Source: Chaetoderma sp. LZ-2023a
Taxonomy: Eukaryota; Mollusca; Caudofoveata; Chaetodermatida; Chaetodermatidae
Length of the DNA: 64,000 nucleotides
Direction: 5' to 3'
Assembly (NCBI GenBank): GCA_034401795.1
Contig: CM067360.1
Location: 117,589,572-117,653,571 of the forward strand
Under the pieces are notes generated by a model that was not told the DNA's origin, did not search any database, and was given only the letters and a program-made list of their open reading frames with translations. The first letter of the stretch is position 1; every line of letters starts with the position of its first letter. A program made the translations under genes and the position numbers. Positions 43,687 through 54,199 of this stretch are shown piece by piece.

Positions 43687-43920
43687 ATGGAGGAATCCAG
43701 TTTTAGCGCCAAGTCAAATTAGTTAAAAAAATTCAACAGCATGTTTATTAAAAAGTAAAGATACGCAATTCGTACAACAACAATTAGTCCGTCATTAATT
43801 AAGCGTGCATGACGAACATATCTACGTCATTCATAACGTAATTGATTATGACAATATCCTACACGGTACGTAGTTGATCATGCCGTCATGCGATTGATTG
43901 ATAAACTGGAATCCTCCATT
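43687..43920 (-). mobile_element. Family A MITE, internal deletion, GGAATCC-type ends
   Basis: ATGGAGGAATCCAGTTTTAG and ACTGGAATCCTCCATT are perfect mirrored ends. The right arm and half of the palindrome are deleted, leaving about 233 bp. Confidence 0.85.
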
Positions 43921-44161
43921 CATGAGCTAAAACAACATTCAAGATTACGCGACAATGTTTATGTCCTAAAACGAATATTTAAATTCAAAATACAGTGGCA
44001 TTGTTCACGCGACCATACGTCATCAGAACCAAAAAAAATAGTGCTTCTGTCATACTGGTGGATCAAACATGCGCTTTGTATAGTATAGCAGATTAACGGC
44101 CATCGTACGATCACGTGACTGATTTCGTGAACACGTGATTAATTGTGTTCGCAATTGTGTA

Positions 44162-44394
44162 ATCTTCTTCTTTTCGTTCGCTGATCATACCGCTAGTCCT
44201 GTAAGTGACTATCGTCATGATGATAAGCGTTAAGTGCGTGGATCCATGGTTTATTAGAGTGCGCCGTGCGGCCTGGAACCTCCGTCTTCAGCACTCGAGG
44301 TTTCTGTCAGGGTTACCTCAACCTTACCTCCTTTAGTCGCCTCTTACGACACGCAGAGGATACGGAAGGTGTATTCTAAGCCCCGCCTACAGGG
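44162..44394 (+). repeat. Interspersed 230-bp repeat, copy 2
   Basis: Same orientation as copy 1 at 39680. Both start at a CTTCTTCTTTTCG run and stop after CTACAGGG. Confidence 0.9.
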
Positions 44395-44660
44395 CTAGCT
44401 TGTGTAATTGTACCATGGTCTCTTAGAGCATGATAAAATTAACCATTTGAACATGAAATATGTTCACGAAAATTGCAATTTTATTATACAAAATGTAAAT
44501 TTGCGGCCCATGTGAATACTATTTTTGAAAATGTATCACTGGAAGGACTGAGTCGACATGCGGAAGCGCTTACTCACGGGTATGGGCACGTGCATAGGTA
44601 CATAATAACATAATGCACCCACGCATGACGCATTCGCTTAATACGGCGAGTGTAGCTACA

Positions 44661-45048
44661 TTTAACCCCCTGGTGTCAACTTAACTCTATAATGGTCAAA
44701 CTGACACCAAGTAGTTTTGCAGTAGTCTTCAGACACGACTATGTGAAAGGCCTAGAAAAGACTATTTTTAAATATGTACCACTAGAATGACTGGCTCGGT
44801 TACCGAGCCAGTCATTCTAGTGATGCATTTTCAAAAAGACTCAGATAGACGCTGGCTAAGTAAAAACTTTAATTGTCTTTACCATTACCCCTTTAATGGT
44901 CAAGCCGGCGAAACATAATTCAGTGGTAAATGTACCAAAATACTATACAATTATAATAACGTGAAATAATGCCAATCAAAATGATGAATTGATATATCAA
45001 GTAGTATTTTGAGGGCTTTGAGGCGCTGTTGATACGAGAGGGGTTAAA
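44661..45048. mobile_element. Family B MITE, best full-length copy
   Basis: TTTAACCCCCTGGTGTCAAC at the left and GTTGATACGAGAGGGGTTAA at the right define terminal inverted repeats of about 20 bp with TTTAA/TTAAA at the borders. The core palindrome 44778-44824 (ACTAGAATGACTGGCTCGG and mirror) is nearly perfect. Confidence 0.85.
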
Positions 45049-45329
45049 TTTCAGTACTTTCATGTATTGTCACAATGTGATATTGTAATCTAATCATCTA
45101 ACAGTCGCAACACGCATCTGTTACACAGTGTATATACTCCACAATGGTAAATATTGATCTCTTGGGATAAAATAAAATGTATTAATCGTATGAGTAATAG
45201 TATTGTTTCAATTTCTACCTTTTTTACGTTTAACGTTATGTCCTGAATTCATAAAATAAGACACCAGTTATGGCGGCGTAATAGTGCATAGTACTCCATT
45301 TTGTTGGTCTGCCAACGCGGTGCCTGTCA

Positions 45330-45440
45330 CTGCTGTTGTTATTATTGTTGTTGTCATTGTTGTTGTTGTTGTTGTCGTCGTCGTCGTCGTCGTCGTCGTC
45401 GTTGTTGTTGTTGGTGGTGGTGGTGGTGGTGGTGGTGGTC
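45330..45440. repeat. GTT/GTC/GGT trinucleotide microsatellite
   Basis: (GTT)n, then (GTC)n, (GTT)n and (GGT)n. Apparent poly-Val and poly-Thr/Pro ORFs are artefacts. Confidence 0.95.
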
Positions 45441-45824
45441 CGCCTCCTGCTAGGAGCACGATCCCGGCTGACTTCATAGCCGCTCAGTGTGCTCCTTTCT
45501 GCGAGATACCGTACATTCTTTACAGGTTCAGATATGGCGTCACCGGCTGTTGGGCGAAACGTATATTTTTGTGTTGCTATTTACAGGGCCGAAATTAAGG
45601 CAGTGCAATAAATGCATTTGTACACGCCCCCCCCCCCACCCCCAATGTTCAGGACACCCGAAAAGTGACACACATATTTAAAAAAGGTTTTTGGCCCCCC
45701 TGTATAACTTCAACATACAAGCATAGATGGCACAGCTAGAACACATCTCTTAAATAAGGCGACACGTTTCCAAAGGAAAAACAATTTTCAACATGATTTA
45801 TAAATGTTCTGTTGAATATTTTGA

Positions 45825-45905
45825 ACATAATCGCCCTTTCCACGGTAATGACGTCATATGGCGTCATAATCAGCTAAGCCGTGTGTAGGATGACTTCATA
45901 TGTAT
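45825..45905 (+). mobile_element. Family A MITE left-arm fragment
   Basis: CCTTTCCACGGTAATGACGT with TGACGTCA at 45849, then GCGTCATAATCAGCTAAG. Fragment only. Confidence 0.6.
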
Positions 45906-46404
45906 CAAGTCTATTTCCCTTTAATAGTGACTATTTACACTATTGGAGCAGACAGCCAGCTATGCACACGTCCTCTATCAACCCCCTCTTGATAGTTATA
46001 TTACATGCTTCAAATATGCCATCATGAACCCCCCCCCTCGATTGTAAAACGTATAACTGTGGCTATTTACACCGTTAGAGCGTATTCACCACTGAACTCC
46101 TGATACATGGCCTGCCACTCAGAGCGAGTTCGTTTACGTCCCCACGGTACAGGCACAACACGGGAGGTGACCGATCGCTTTACGTCCAGCCTGAAGAATG
46201 TTTTACGTGAATGGCGTATCATGGAACAGTCTAGCATGCCTGAATGCAAGATCGAACACTGGCTCTTTGGATTGGAACGCCAAGCGTGTTCAGCCCTGCT
46301 TTTTAACCCAAGCAGCGAATGCGTCGTTATAAACATTGCCATGGTATTACGTCATGCCGTTCTTCCTAGTTGCTGTAGTAGAGATTTGCTCTCTCCAGTT
46401 TATA

Positions 46405-46428
46405 CCCACGCACGCACGCACGCACTCA

Positions 46429-46483
<55 letters not shown>

Positions 46484-46620
46484 TGGCACGCTGGCACGCT
46501 GGCACGCTGGCACGCTGGCACGCTGGCACGCTGGCACGCTGGCACGCTCGCACGCACGCACGCACGCACATAGAGAGGGAGGGAGGGAGGGAGGGAGGGA
46601 GGGAGGGAGGGAGGGAGGGT
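46405..46620. repeat. Compound satellite: (GCAC)n, (GCTGGCAC)n, (GGGA)n
   Basis: GCAC 4-mers enclose about nine copies of the 8-mer GCTGGCAC (46482-46550) and then switch to GGGA 4-mers (46574-46620). Confidence 0.95.
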
Positions 46621-46669
46621 GGAAGCTTAAACCCTTAAATTACCAGTGCCCCAATTTTGAAACAACAAA

Positions 46670-46995
46670 GGAAATATGTTGAATATTCTGAAACTAATTT
46701 GACTGGGACCCGTTGCTGTCTATGGCAGATAGCAGCACAGCTGAGTATGGGAGCAACAGCTTTCGCTCAAATTAGTTTAAGAATATTCAATAGAACATTC
46801 CTAATGATAGAAACAAGGTTTCATTTCTGTTCTGCGATGGTCAAAGTGGTAAATCCTCCCATTCCTGAACAAATTAATTTCAAAATATTCACCAGCTTAC
46901 ATGCATAGTTTTCTGGAAATTGAGTCAGAGAGTTCACGGACCGACCGATCCCAATACAAGTGAGGTGTGGGTGGAACTTAGCTAGAGGCCGATTG
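46670..46995 (+). mobile_element. Family A MITE, degenerate copy with rearranged core
   Basis: AATATTCTGAAACTAATTTG and two right-half palindrome pieces (46745-46790 and 46870-46895) suggest two overlapping copies. The right arm ends near GTGGGTGGAACTTAGCTAGA. Confidence 0.65.
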
Positions 46996-47007
46996 GAAAC
47001 ACTTCTC

Positions 47008-47240
47008 AAGTTATGGCAGCAACAGCGCCCAGTCAAATTAGTTTCAAAATATTCAACAGAATATGTATTACATAGTAAAAGCAAACAATTTGTACAACAA
47101 CGCATAGACCGTCTTCAAATAAGCGTTCGTGACGTACTTATCAACCTCATTCATGGCGTCATTCATTATGATGTCATTGTACACATCACGCAGTTCACTA
47201 TGACGTCATATGCTGGGTGGGTACTCTGGAAAGGTGAATT
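47008..47240 (-). mobile_element. Family A MITE, right half, reverse
   Basis: GGCAGCAACAGCGCCCAGTC, then the CRE arm in reverse (TATGACGTCATATGCTGGGT) to CTGGAAAGGTGAATT. Confidence 0.8.
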
Positions 47241-47289
47241 GGGGTTACTGTATCTTGCGGCTATAGTAGTAGATCAGCCTACAGCTGCA

Positions 47290-47830
47290 ATCAGTTATTC
47301 TTCGCTTTTTTCCCACTGCGTCCTGTCCTCAGCTGAAAGCTTTAGCTTCCTCAGGTCCATGCTTGTCTTGAGTGTATCAAGTTCTGCTTTCTTGCGGTCA
47401 CCTCGTATAGCATGCGTAGCAGATTTATGCAATGCCGTCCTATCATGGCCTTTGTATTTCCTGGCTCCGAGTAGCGCAAATTCCAAAGCTCTCTGCGCGG
47501 GTGTCTTCCGACATCCTTAGCACATGGCCAAACACGGACCATCTTTGTTGAGCGACTTTTACAGACAGCGGCGACGTATTACACATCTTGTATAGTGAAT
47601 CATTGGAAATTATGCTGTCTGATCATCCGTGTCCAGTGATGGTGCGTAGGCGTTTGCGTGGCAGGCATAAAGTTTGTATAACTCTGTTTGTATAACGCTG
47701 TATAACTGTAACAGCTGGACAGCTCCAAAGACAGATCTAGACAAACTCAATACCTTCCACCGCAAACGCCTTACCAATTACACATCGAATAATGGCAGTG
47801 TTTTATTTATTTATTCATTAGCGATTGAAC
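47290..47830 (-). mobile_element. LINE 3' remnant with 5' inversion
   Basis: The minus strand from about 47665 to 47290 reads RKRLRTITGHG, SDSIISNDSLYKMCNTSPLS, WSVFGHVLRMSEDTRAE and ALEFALLGARKYKG, typical of the end of RTE/R2-like LINE ORF2. The plus strand 47690-47785 reads YNCNSWTAPKTDLDKLNTFH then RKRL, which is the protein segment immediately before. The two pieces point away from each other and both contain CGCAAACGCCT at the junction. Confidence 0.75.
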
Positions 47831-48199
47831 TCTTGAAGCGAATGGTGCTTAGCTGATATTTTTTCTTGAAAACACGAGTGTATGTCTATTCTCACGATGG
47901 AATAGATAAAACACATATTTAGCGCGGGGTATGTTGTCTTATATTTCCAGAGCATAATGTTAAACACAGCATTTGATGGCAACACCAACTCACTCACTCG
48001 TTATCAAAGACAATCACATATTAGCATTATGTCATGTGATGTCACAGGCTGTGAAAAATAGTTTTATTCTGATGATACAAACATCATTTAGTAGCACGGT
48101 TTACGAAAATACAATGAGTTTGCACTTAAATCAAGGTCAATCAAAGATTGCAGACCATGACTTTTTCGGACTCTCCAGATTTTTTTCGGAATTTTGCTA

Positions 48200-48560
48200 A
48201 TATTGTTTTTATAAATCGCCTGCTCTTTATGATTATTTAGATATGTAAGGATTAACTCCAAAATTGTCAACTCCTGGTGTGTGGTTGCGCCCTTTCATGT
48301 GTTAAATTGTGAGCCAAATCGGACCAGTAGATTATGAGATGCCACAGATACAGAAATCGATCTGCTCGGGTTCCTTTATACAAATCACGGCCAACGTCTA
48401 GCGTCACGTTGTACCATACGCTCCTTTGATGTTTTAGATTTTGAGCCTAATCTGATCGGCAGTTTTGGTGACAGAGCTCCGGGACACACAGGTAGACACA
48501 CAGACAGATATACTGACTCTGACCATAATGCCCTTCTCTCCCTACCGTCCGAGGGTAATG
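48200..48560. repeat. Old interspersed repeat with GACACACAGACAGA tail
   Basis: GTGTGGTTGCGCCCTTTCAT, TGTGTTAAAT and GAGCCAAATC recur around 54055-54100. The GACACACAGACAGATATACTG end resembles 22618-22640. Probably a worn retroelement. Confidence 0.5.
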
Positions 48561-48720
48561 AGACACTCATACACAGCGTTAAGCGAGTTGATTTCCAATT
48601 ATTGGGGTATCAAATACAGATCTGTGGACGTACCATGCCACCTTATCTACGTGTGTTAGTTACTTCCGAAACCTTTGCCTAGTAAATGAATTTTCTCTAA
48701 TTCTCCGATGTGCAAGAAAG

Positions 48721-48850
48721 TGTCGTTAATTAGGCTATTTGCGACGTCGTTAACAGGGCTTTACGACACTGTAACGACACTGTCTACGACAGTTAGACAG
48801 AACTGTCGCTTTATGGTCGTTAATGCGTCGTAAAAGCTCTGTCGTTGTGA
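48721..48850. other. Presumed left subterminal region of the Harbinger element
   Basis: Dense direct and inverted GTCGTTA / ACGACA motifs (more than ten in 130 bp) lie 110 bp before the Myb-like gene. Such subterminal motif clusters are transposase-binding regions in many Harbinger elements; the exact end was not defined. Confidence 0.45.
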
Positions 48851-48961
48851 ACGGAATTTCGCTGTTGTTGCTATGACATCAGCAAATGTTGTGTACATTT
48901 CTACAACTCAAGCGGGAGTATTTAATTTCACGAGCTGGGTTTATCTTGTTGATTCGCAAGC

Positions 48962-50343
48962 ATGGCTAGAGAAGAGCAGGCTGAAATTTCCAAAAGGAAG
49001 GCCAGATTTACATCAACTGAATTAGAAGCCCTTGTCGATGCTGTCAGCAGTCATAAAGACGTTATCTTCAAAAAATTGAGCGATAGCATTACAGCCCAAG
49101 CTAAGAAAGATGCGTGGATTTCAGTGAATGCAGTGGGATCAATCCGAAGGCAACCAGAAGATGTTATAAGAAAATGGCGAGATTGGGTCTCAACAGTGAA
49201 AATTAAAGAACAAAATCGTCGAAAGACACAGTAGAAAACAGGTGGTGGATGGAAAGTCATCGTCTTAACACCAGCGGAGGAGAAAGTCATAGGCGTGATC
49301 GGGGAAGCTGCTGTAGAAGGAATCTCTAGTGGAATTGATAGTTTTGCATCTAATCAACAACCAGTAACCCATCCCAACGGTCCCAGCCAACCACTTCCTG
49401 TAGAAATCAGCAGTCCGTCCACAAGTCCTGCGCCCATCGGCGTCCACCGCAGCGAGTCTACGACTAATGCACCCACCCAAGAAGAGACAGGAGAGTCTAT
49501 TGCCAATGGGTCAAACGATAAAAGAAACGTATCTTCCGCCCCAGTATCAAAAAGCAGGTAATTACCCCCCCCCCCCCCCGGCTGAGTGTCAGTGCCATAT
49601 AATACGGAACTGCCTAACATAATTAAATAAAACTTGGCATATGCATCACTTGTAGGCCCAAATTTGGTATCTAGTTTAGACATGGCTGACTGTATTAAAT
49701 ACAATATCAATCTACTACTAGAATGCGCCGCAGTTGATGGCACGCCATCGCAAATCCCCACGTTTCATGACTTCGACCAACTGCCGCCTTACACCACCGC
49801 TGGGAGCGGAGAAAAATATAACTGTCGCCTCACAATCCACAATCATATGGGTAACCCACGTACCTAATTTGGTTGGATTCCACCTACTCGTTTCGGAGGA
49901 GATAGCATGACAGACATGTTTAATACAGGAATACAGATCCGTTATAATCTGAATTTGAGTTGACACAAAACTATCTTTTGAAGTGATAATATGTTTCTAT
50001 GGTCGTTAATTTTAAGGTTACAAAAGAAAGGTAGCAGTTATACATACTGGTTTATGTATTTAATGCATGTTTTTGTACTCTTTGTAGGAAGCGTATGTCT
50101 ACGGATGGAACTGATCAAAGTGTAGATGGGATCTCAGATGTGAGCGTTGAGCTGGTTGACATCGAGAGGAAACGACTTGAGATGGAACAAGAAAGACTCG
50201 AGGTGGAGAAACGAAGATTGGCTATGGAGGGGAGGAAACTTGCATTGCTAGAAATTTTTATCCAGCAGTTCACGCGTAATCATGAACATGAAATAAATAA
50301 TGATGAGCAAAGACTATCGGTCTTCCGTTTACTTCATTTATAA
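48962..50343 (+). pseudogene. Harbinger Myb/SANT-like DNA-binding protein (two exons, one in-frame stop)
   Basis: Exon 1 is 48962-49557 and exon 2 is 50088-50343 (donor AGCAG|GTAATT, acceptor CTCTTTGTAG; phases match to give SKSRKRMS). Residues ~10-80 form the trihelix/Myb-like domain (FTSTELEALVDAVSSHKDVI, WISVNAVGSIRR, VIRKWRDW). A TAG at 49232 interrupts just before TGGGWKVIVLTPAEEKVIGV, the family's next block. A Ser/Pro/Thr linker is followed by a coiled coil in exon 2 (ERKRLEMEQERLEVEKRRLA). Its usual role is to bind the transposon ends and bring the transposase to the nucleus. Single-stop decay suggests fairly recent loss. Confidence 0.8.
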
Positions 50344-50729
50344 AATTGCATAAATGAACTAAATGAATTTATACAAATGTATATCTGTTTTCCTCAAATT
50401 TACAATACAGAAATTGTTTAAATTTATGCTCGTCCGTAATGGTAAATGATTCATCAATGCACTATCTAATAGCATCTTCTTTATCAGTATATCTGTCTTA
50501 GTCTCATCTTATTTTGTATAGCAAAGCTACTTGTTTACTGATAGTGGCGTGTATATGCACGTACTCAGGCTAGCAGCACCCTACGCCTACCCCACACACC
50601 AAGCGTATGTGTGTGTGTTTGATTGTATGAAATATGTTTGAGGTATCCGATATAGTGCGATATTGTAGCTTCAGGGTAAGTAAAAAATAGTTACTAGACC
50701 TATATTACATATACAATACAGACTAACCT
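50344..50729. other. Spacer between the convergent Harbinger genes
   Basis: AT-rich, with a short GTGTGTGT run at 50607. No gene is seen. Confidence 0.5.
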
Positions 50730-51507
50730 TTAATTGCTGAAATGAGCTTGTATCAGCTGATTTCTGACTCTAAGGCCATCTTCGCGCAGGTGGTCGTCAA
50801 TTGCGATTGGTTCTTCTGGGTCGTCATCTTTATCAAATTGAAATTCAGGCTCCTCGATGTTTCAATCTTTGCAAATGTTCTCTAAGACAGCTGTGGCAAT
50901 GATGACGTTTAACTGCAGAAAACCACAGATTTCATCTTGAGAACGGCTCTCCAAGTGTGATACCAGCGATCGAAAAGAAGAAGAAGAAGACACAGCGTTC
51001 ACGTACAAACATCATAGACCCACCAGATGTATGCAAACAGCGCCAACGACCCTTCCATACACCGAATCCTCTCTCACATGAACATCTCGTGGTCTTATGT
51101 GCCCTATTATATGCTCTCTGTGATCTAGTCGTAGGGTTTGGTACCGGATTCAACAGCCATGGTAAAAGAGGATACCCGGAATCACCAAGAAGCCAACCTC
51201 CAGTGATGTTATCTTCCTGAAACTGCGCTGATAGCTCACAATTCCGCCAAATAAGAGCATCGTGAGTAGCCCCAGGCCATCTTACAACAATATCCAGGAA
51301 TCGACCATCTGATGCTGTAACACACTGTCCACTAATAGCGTGATAGCCCTTATTGCTAAAATACAAGTGTTCATCACGTGAAGGTCCTCTAATGGGAATC
51401 AATGTGCCGTCTATAGCGCCGAGTACATTCGGGAAGTTGGCTATGTTATAAAATCCCTCTTTAGTTGCCTGCTTGCTAGCGTGATCCAATGGGAACTTTA
51501 TGTGTGT
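50730..51507 (-). pseudogene. Harbinger (HARBI1-like) DDE transposase, N-terminus missing
   Basis: The frame 51507-50932 reads FPNVLGAIDGTLIPIRG (first Asp), RWPGATHDALIWRN, LLGDSGYPLLPWL (second Asp) and CERGFGVWKGRWRCL (Glu), so the DDE triad is complete. After HTSGGSMMFV the frame is lost. The C-terminus resumes in another frame as FLQLNVIIATAVLENICKD, stop TGA, EEPEFQFDKDDDPEEP and NQLIQAHFSN ending at 50730. The N-terminal third expected in this family is absent because the sequence changes to a family A MITE. Confidence 0.85.
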
Positions 51508-51528
51508 GTTGAGCTACCTCTCTATAAT

Positions 51529-51752
51529 TGACAGCAACAGCGACCAGTCAAATTAGTTTCAAAATATTCAACATAATATTTATTAAATAGTAAAACCAAA
51601 CAATTTGTACAACAACGCATAGACTATCTTCATATATGCGTTCGTGACGTACTTATCGACATCATTCATGACGTCATTCATTATGATGTCATTCTACACG
51701 CCACGCAGTTCATTACGACGTCATATGATGGGTGGGTACTTTGGAAAGGTGA
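51529..51752 (-). mobile_element. Family A MITE, right half, reverse
   Basis: It starts at the palindrome (ACAGCAACAGCGACCAGTC), has TGACGTCA near 51669, and ends CTTTGGAAAGGTGAATTC. It truncates the Harbinger transposase. A short echo of the end (ACTCTGGAAAGATGAATTC and TTACTCGTTATATGG) repeats at 51785-51830. Confidence 0.8.
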
Positions 51753-52014
51753 ATTCTTACTCGTTATATGGTTAATTATGGGTAGGTACTCTGGAAAGAT
51801 GAATTCTTACTCGTTATATGGTTAATTAATAGACCTATATAAGTGGTATATTGAGCGCTAGACACACGCGGGTTACTACTGATAAAATGGTATAGGAACG
51901 GGTCATTGAGAATAAGCAACTACGATCACTAAAATCAGAAATCTATTTACGTCTGCAAAGAAAATGTTAAATCACAAATTAGTCGAATATTCAACTCCAT
52001 GGTTGGCGCCATAG

Positions 52015-52195
52015 GCAACAAGTCAACAGCACCCAGTCAAATTATTTTCAAAAAATTCAACAGCTTACCTGTATAGTTTTGTGGAAGTTGGTGGTCAGGG
52101 AGTTCAGAGATCGGTCGATTCCAACACGATTGAAGTGTGAGTGGAGCTTAGCTAGAGATGGCCGGGCGGGCTTATCTAAAATATGGAATGGTTCA
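52015..52195 (+). mobile_element. Family A MITE right-arm copy
   Basis: GCCATAGGCAACAAGTCAAC, then TTCAACAGCTTACCTGTATA, and the arm to GAGATGGCCGGGCGGGCTTA. Confidence 0.75.
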
Positions 52196-52880
52196 TCGGC
52201 AGCAACAGCTTCCAGTCAACTTAGCTTCTGAATATTCAAACTAACATTCGCTATGTGAGATGCAATATGTAGTTTCAGGTCTATGAGTGCCACAATGGTT
52301 AAAAAAACCTTACTCCTGGTCCATACTTACGAGCTTGTGGTGACAAAATTGATAAATCTGCTGTAAATCTGCCTCTAAATGTGATGCACCACTGGAAACT
52401 TCTCGCTGATTCCCTCGGCTCCGCGTAATTACGCATATTGTACGATGTTTATCTTGTTGATAACGCTATTGTAGTTCATAGACCATTGATTGATAGCCCA
52501 CCAGAGCTAAGAACAGCCGCGCCAGAAGATGGACCAGCCTGCCTTACGTTTTACATCGCATCGCGTGATTCTGAAAGAGCGAATAAAAATAACAGCTGTC
52601 ACTTTGACAACGAACGCTTTTACCAGTAATCTAATCAAATACTCCCGTATTGCTTATTCAGAAGAGAAGTATGCTGCTGCTACCTGTTATACGGGCCCGT
52701 GATCGATTCAATGGAATTGATAATTCTGACCACTCTAATATCCAACACATATAAGAACCGGAGAATTAGAGAAACTTAATTTAATATGCAGAGGAACCTA
52801 TCTTGATAGGCTTTGGATGTAGCACACGCGGCTATGATTGTCTGGCACGTTCAAAGATTCGCATTTGAAGCACGAATAAC

Positions 52881-53180
52881 TCACCTTTCCAGAGTATCCA
52901 TATATCAATCTGACGGCATATGACGTCATAATCAGCTAAGTGGCGCATAGGATGACGTCATAATCATTACGTCATAAATGATTCTATATTTTGAGTCTTT
53001 AACTCTTAATAGTCTGATATGTTTTGCGAATTGTATGTCTTTACTATTTAATAAACATACTGTTGAATATTTTGAAACTAATTTGACTGGACGGTGTCAA
53101 AGATTGATCGATCCCAACACGAGTGAGGCGTGGGTGGGGTTTAGCTAGAGATGGGCAGCATAGCCAAAATGGAAAGTTCC
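52881..53180 (+). mobile_element. Family A MITE, core shortened
   Basis: CTCACCTTTCCAGAGTATCC and AAAATGGAAAGTTCC ends, TGACGTCA at 52921 and 52953, and only the left half of the palindrome (53062-53092). Confidence 0.85.
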
Positions 53181-53282
53181 AATGGAAATCAACGCACCAA
53201 GCACTGTGTCTGATTGTAATATTACCAAGCGCACACCCCCACCCCACCAACACTCCACGGGTAGGGGGAAATAGCGCATTGC

Positions 53283-53510
53283 GATACTCTCTGTGAGTAT
53301 GTCTGTGTGTCTGTTTGTGAGTACGGCTGTGTAGCTGCCTGTGCGTATGTATGTGAGTATGTATTTGTACCTTTCTGTGTCTGTCTGTCTGTCTGTATGT
53401 ATATATGTGTAGTTGTCTTTGTATCTGTCTGTGTGTTTCACTGGGAGTATGTTTTTCTGTCGGCCTATCTGTCTGTCTGCGTGTCTGTCTGGAGATTTGT
53501 CTAAAGAAAC
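53283..53510. repeat. TGTCTG/TATGTG-rich simple repeat
   Basis: Degenerate CTGT/TATG tandem. The reading frames over it are artefacts. Confidence 0.85.
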
Positions 53511-53789
53511 TACAGAGCTGATTTGGAATACATTTTAAAACACTAAGGGAACCTGGGGTACAAGGTGATTTCCAGGTTTGGCCATGATCTGGATGAAAGC
53601 ACCTAGATCCAGATCGGATCACATTGTGGATCTGAGGATATCTTGGAAATGTGTCTCAAATATTAATCCATGAATGTGTGAGCGATTTGGTATTGCCCTC
53701 TAATGTTTTATTGAATGTGGAAATGGCAATGTCCACGCACACACAGGAGCACGCTTGCACCGCGCATGCGCACCCGCATCCATAGCTGC

Positions 53790-53955
53790 CCGCCTGCCGG
53801 CCCGCTCGCTCACCCTCCTGCCCACCTGTCCACAATCCGCCAAAACGCATGTCCACCAGCCCGCTCGCATGCCCGCCCACCCTCCCTTCCTCCGTCCACC
53901 CATCCACAATTCCTTCCTTCCGCGCGTCCGCCCATCTTGCCGTCCGTCCAGAACT
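53790..53955. repeat. CCCGCC/CCACC-rich degenerate repeat
   Basis: Pyrimidine-rich CCNCCC pattern. No gene. Confidence 0.7.
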
Positions 53956-54199
53956 ATATCTAGAGATTAATGATTTGGCTCAAGAAAAGAACTATACCTA
54001 GATATACTTTTTCAAATTTTCAGGATTTTTTAATCACCGCGAATGTTGTGGAATCCTAGTGTGTGGTCGCACGCTCTCGTGTGTTAAAGTTTCAGCCAAA
54101 TCACTCAAGCAGTTTCCAAATATACCACATAATAGCTGATTTCGCACTCCTATTGCCGTATTTCCGTCGTGAAACTAGAAAGCCAGTCATAAATTTATA

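Larger units (their letters stand above)
48700..51507. mobile_element. PIF/Harbinger DNA transposon, defective
   Basis: A Myb/SANT-like gene on the plus strand converges with a DDE transposase on the minus strand, the standard two-gene plan of animal Harbinger elements. The right end is cut by a family A MITE starting at 51529. Both genes have lesions. Confidence 0.8.

Noticed and set aside
46107-46682. 191-residue ORF ending in THARTHARTHA repeats
   Set aside because: The repeat part is the GCAC satellite. The first 75 residues lack recognisable homology and splice context.
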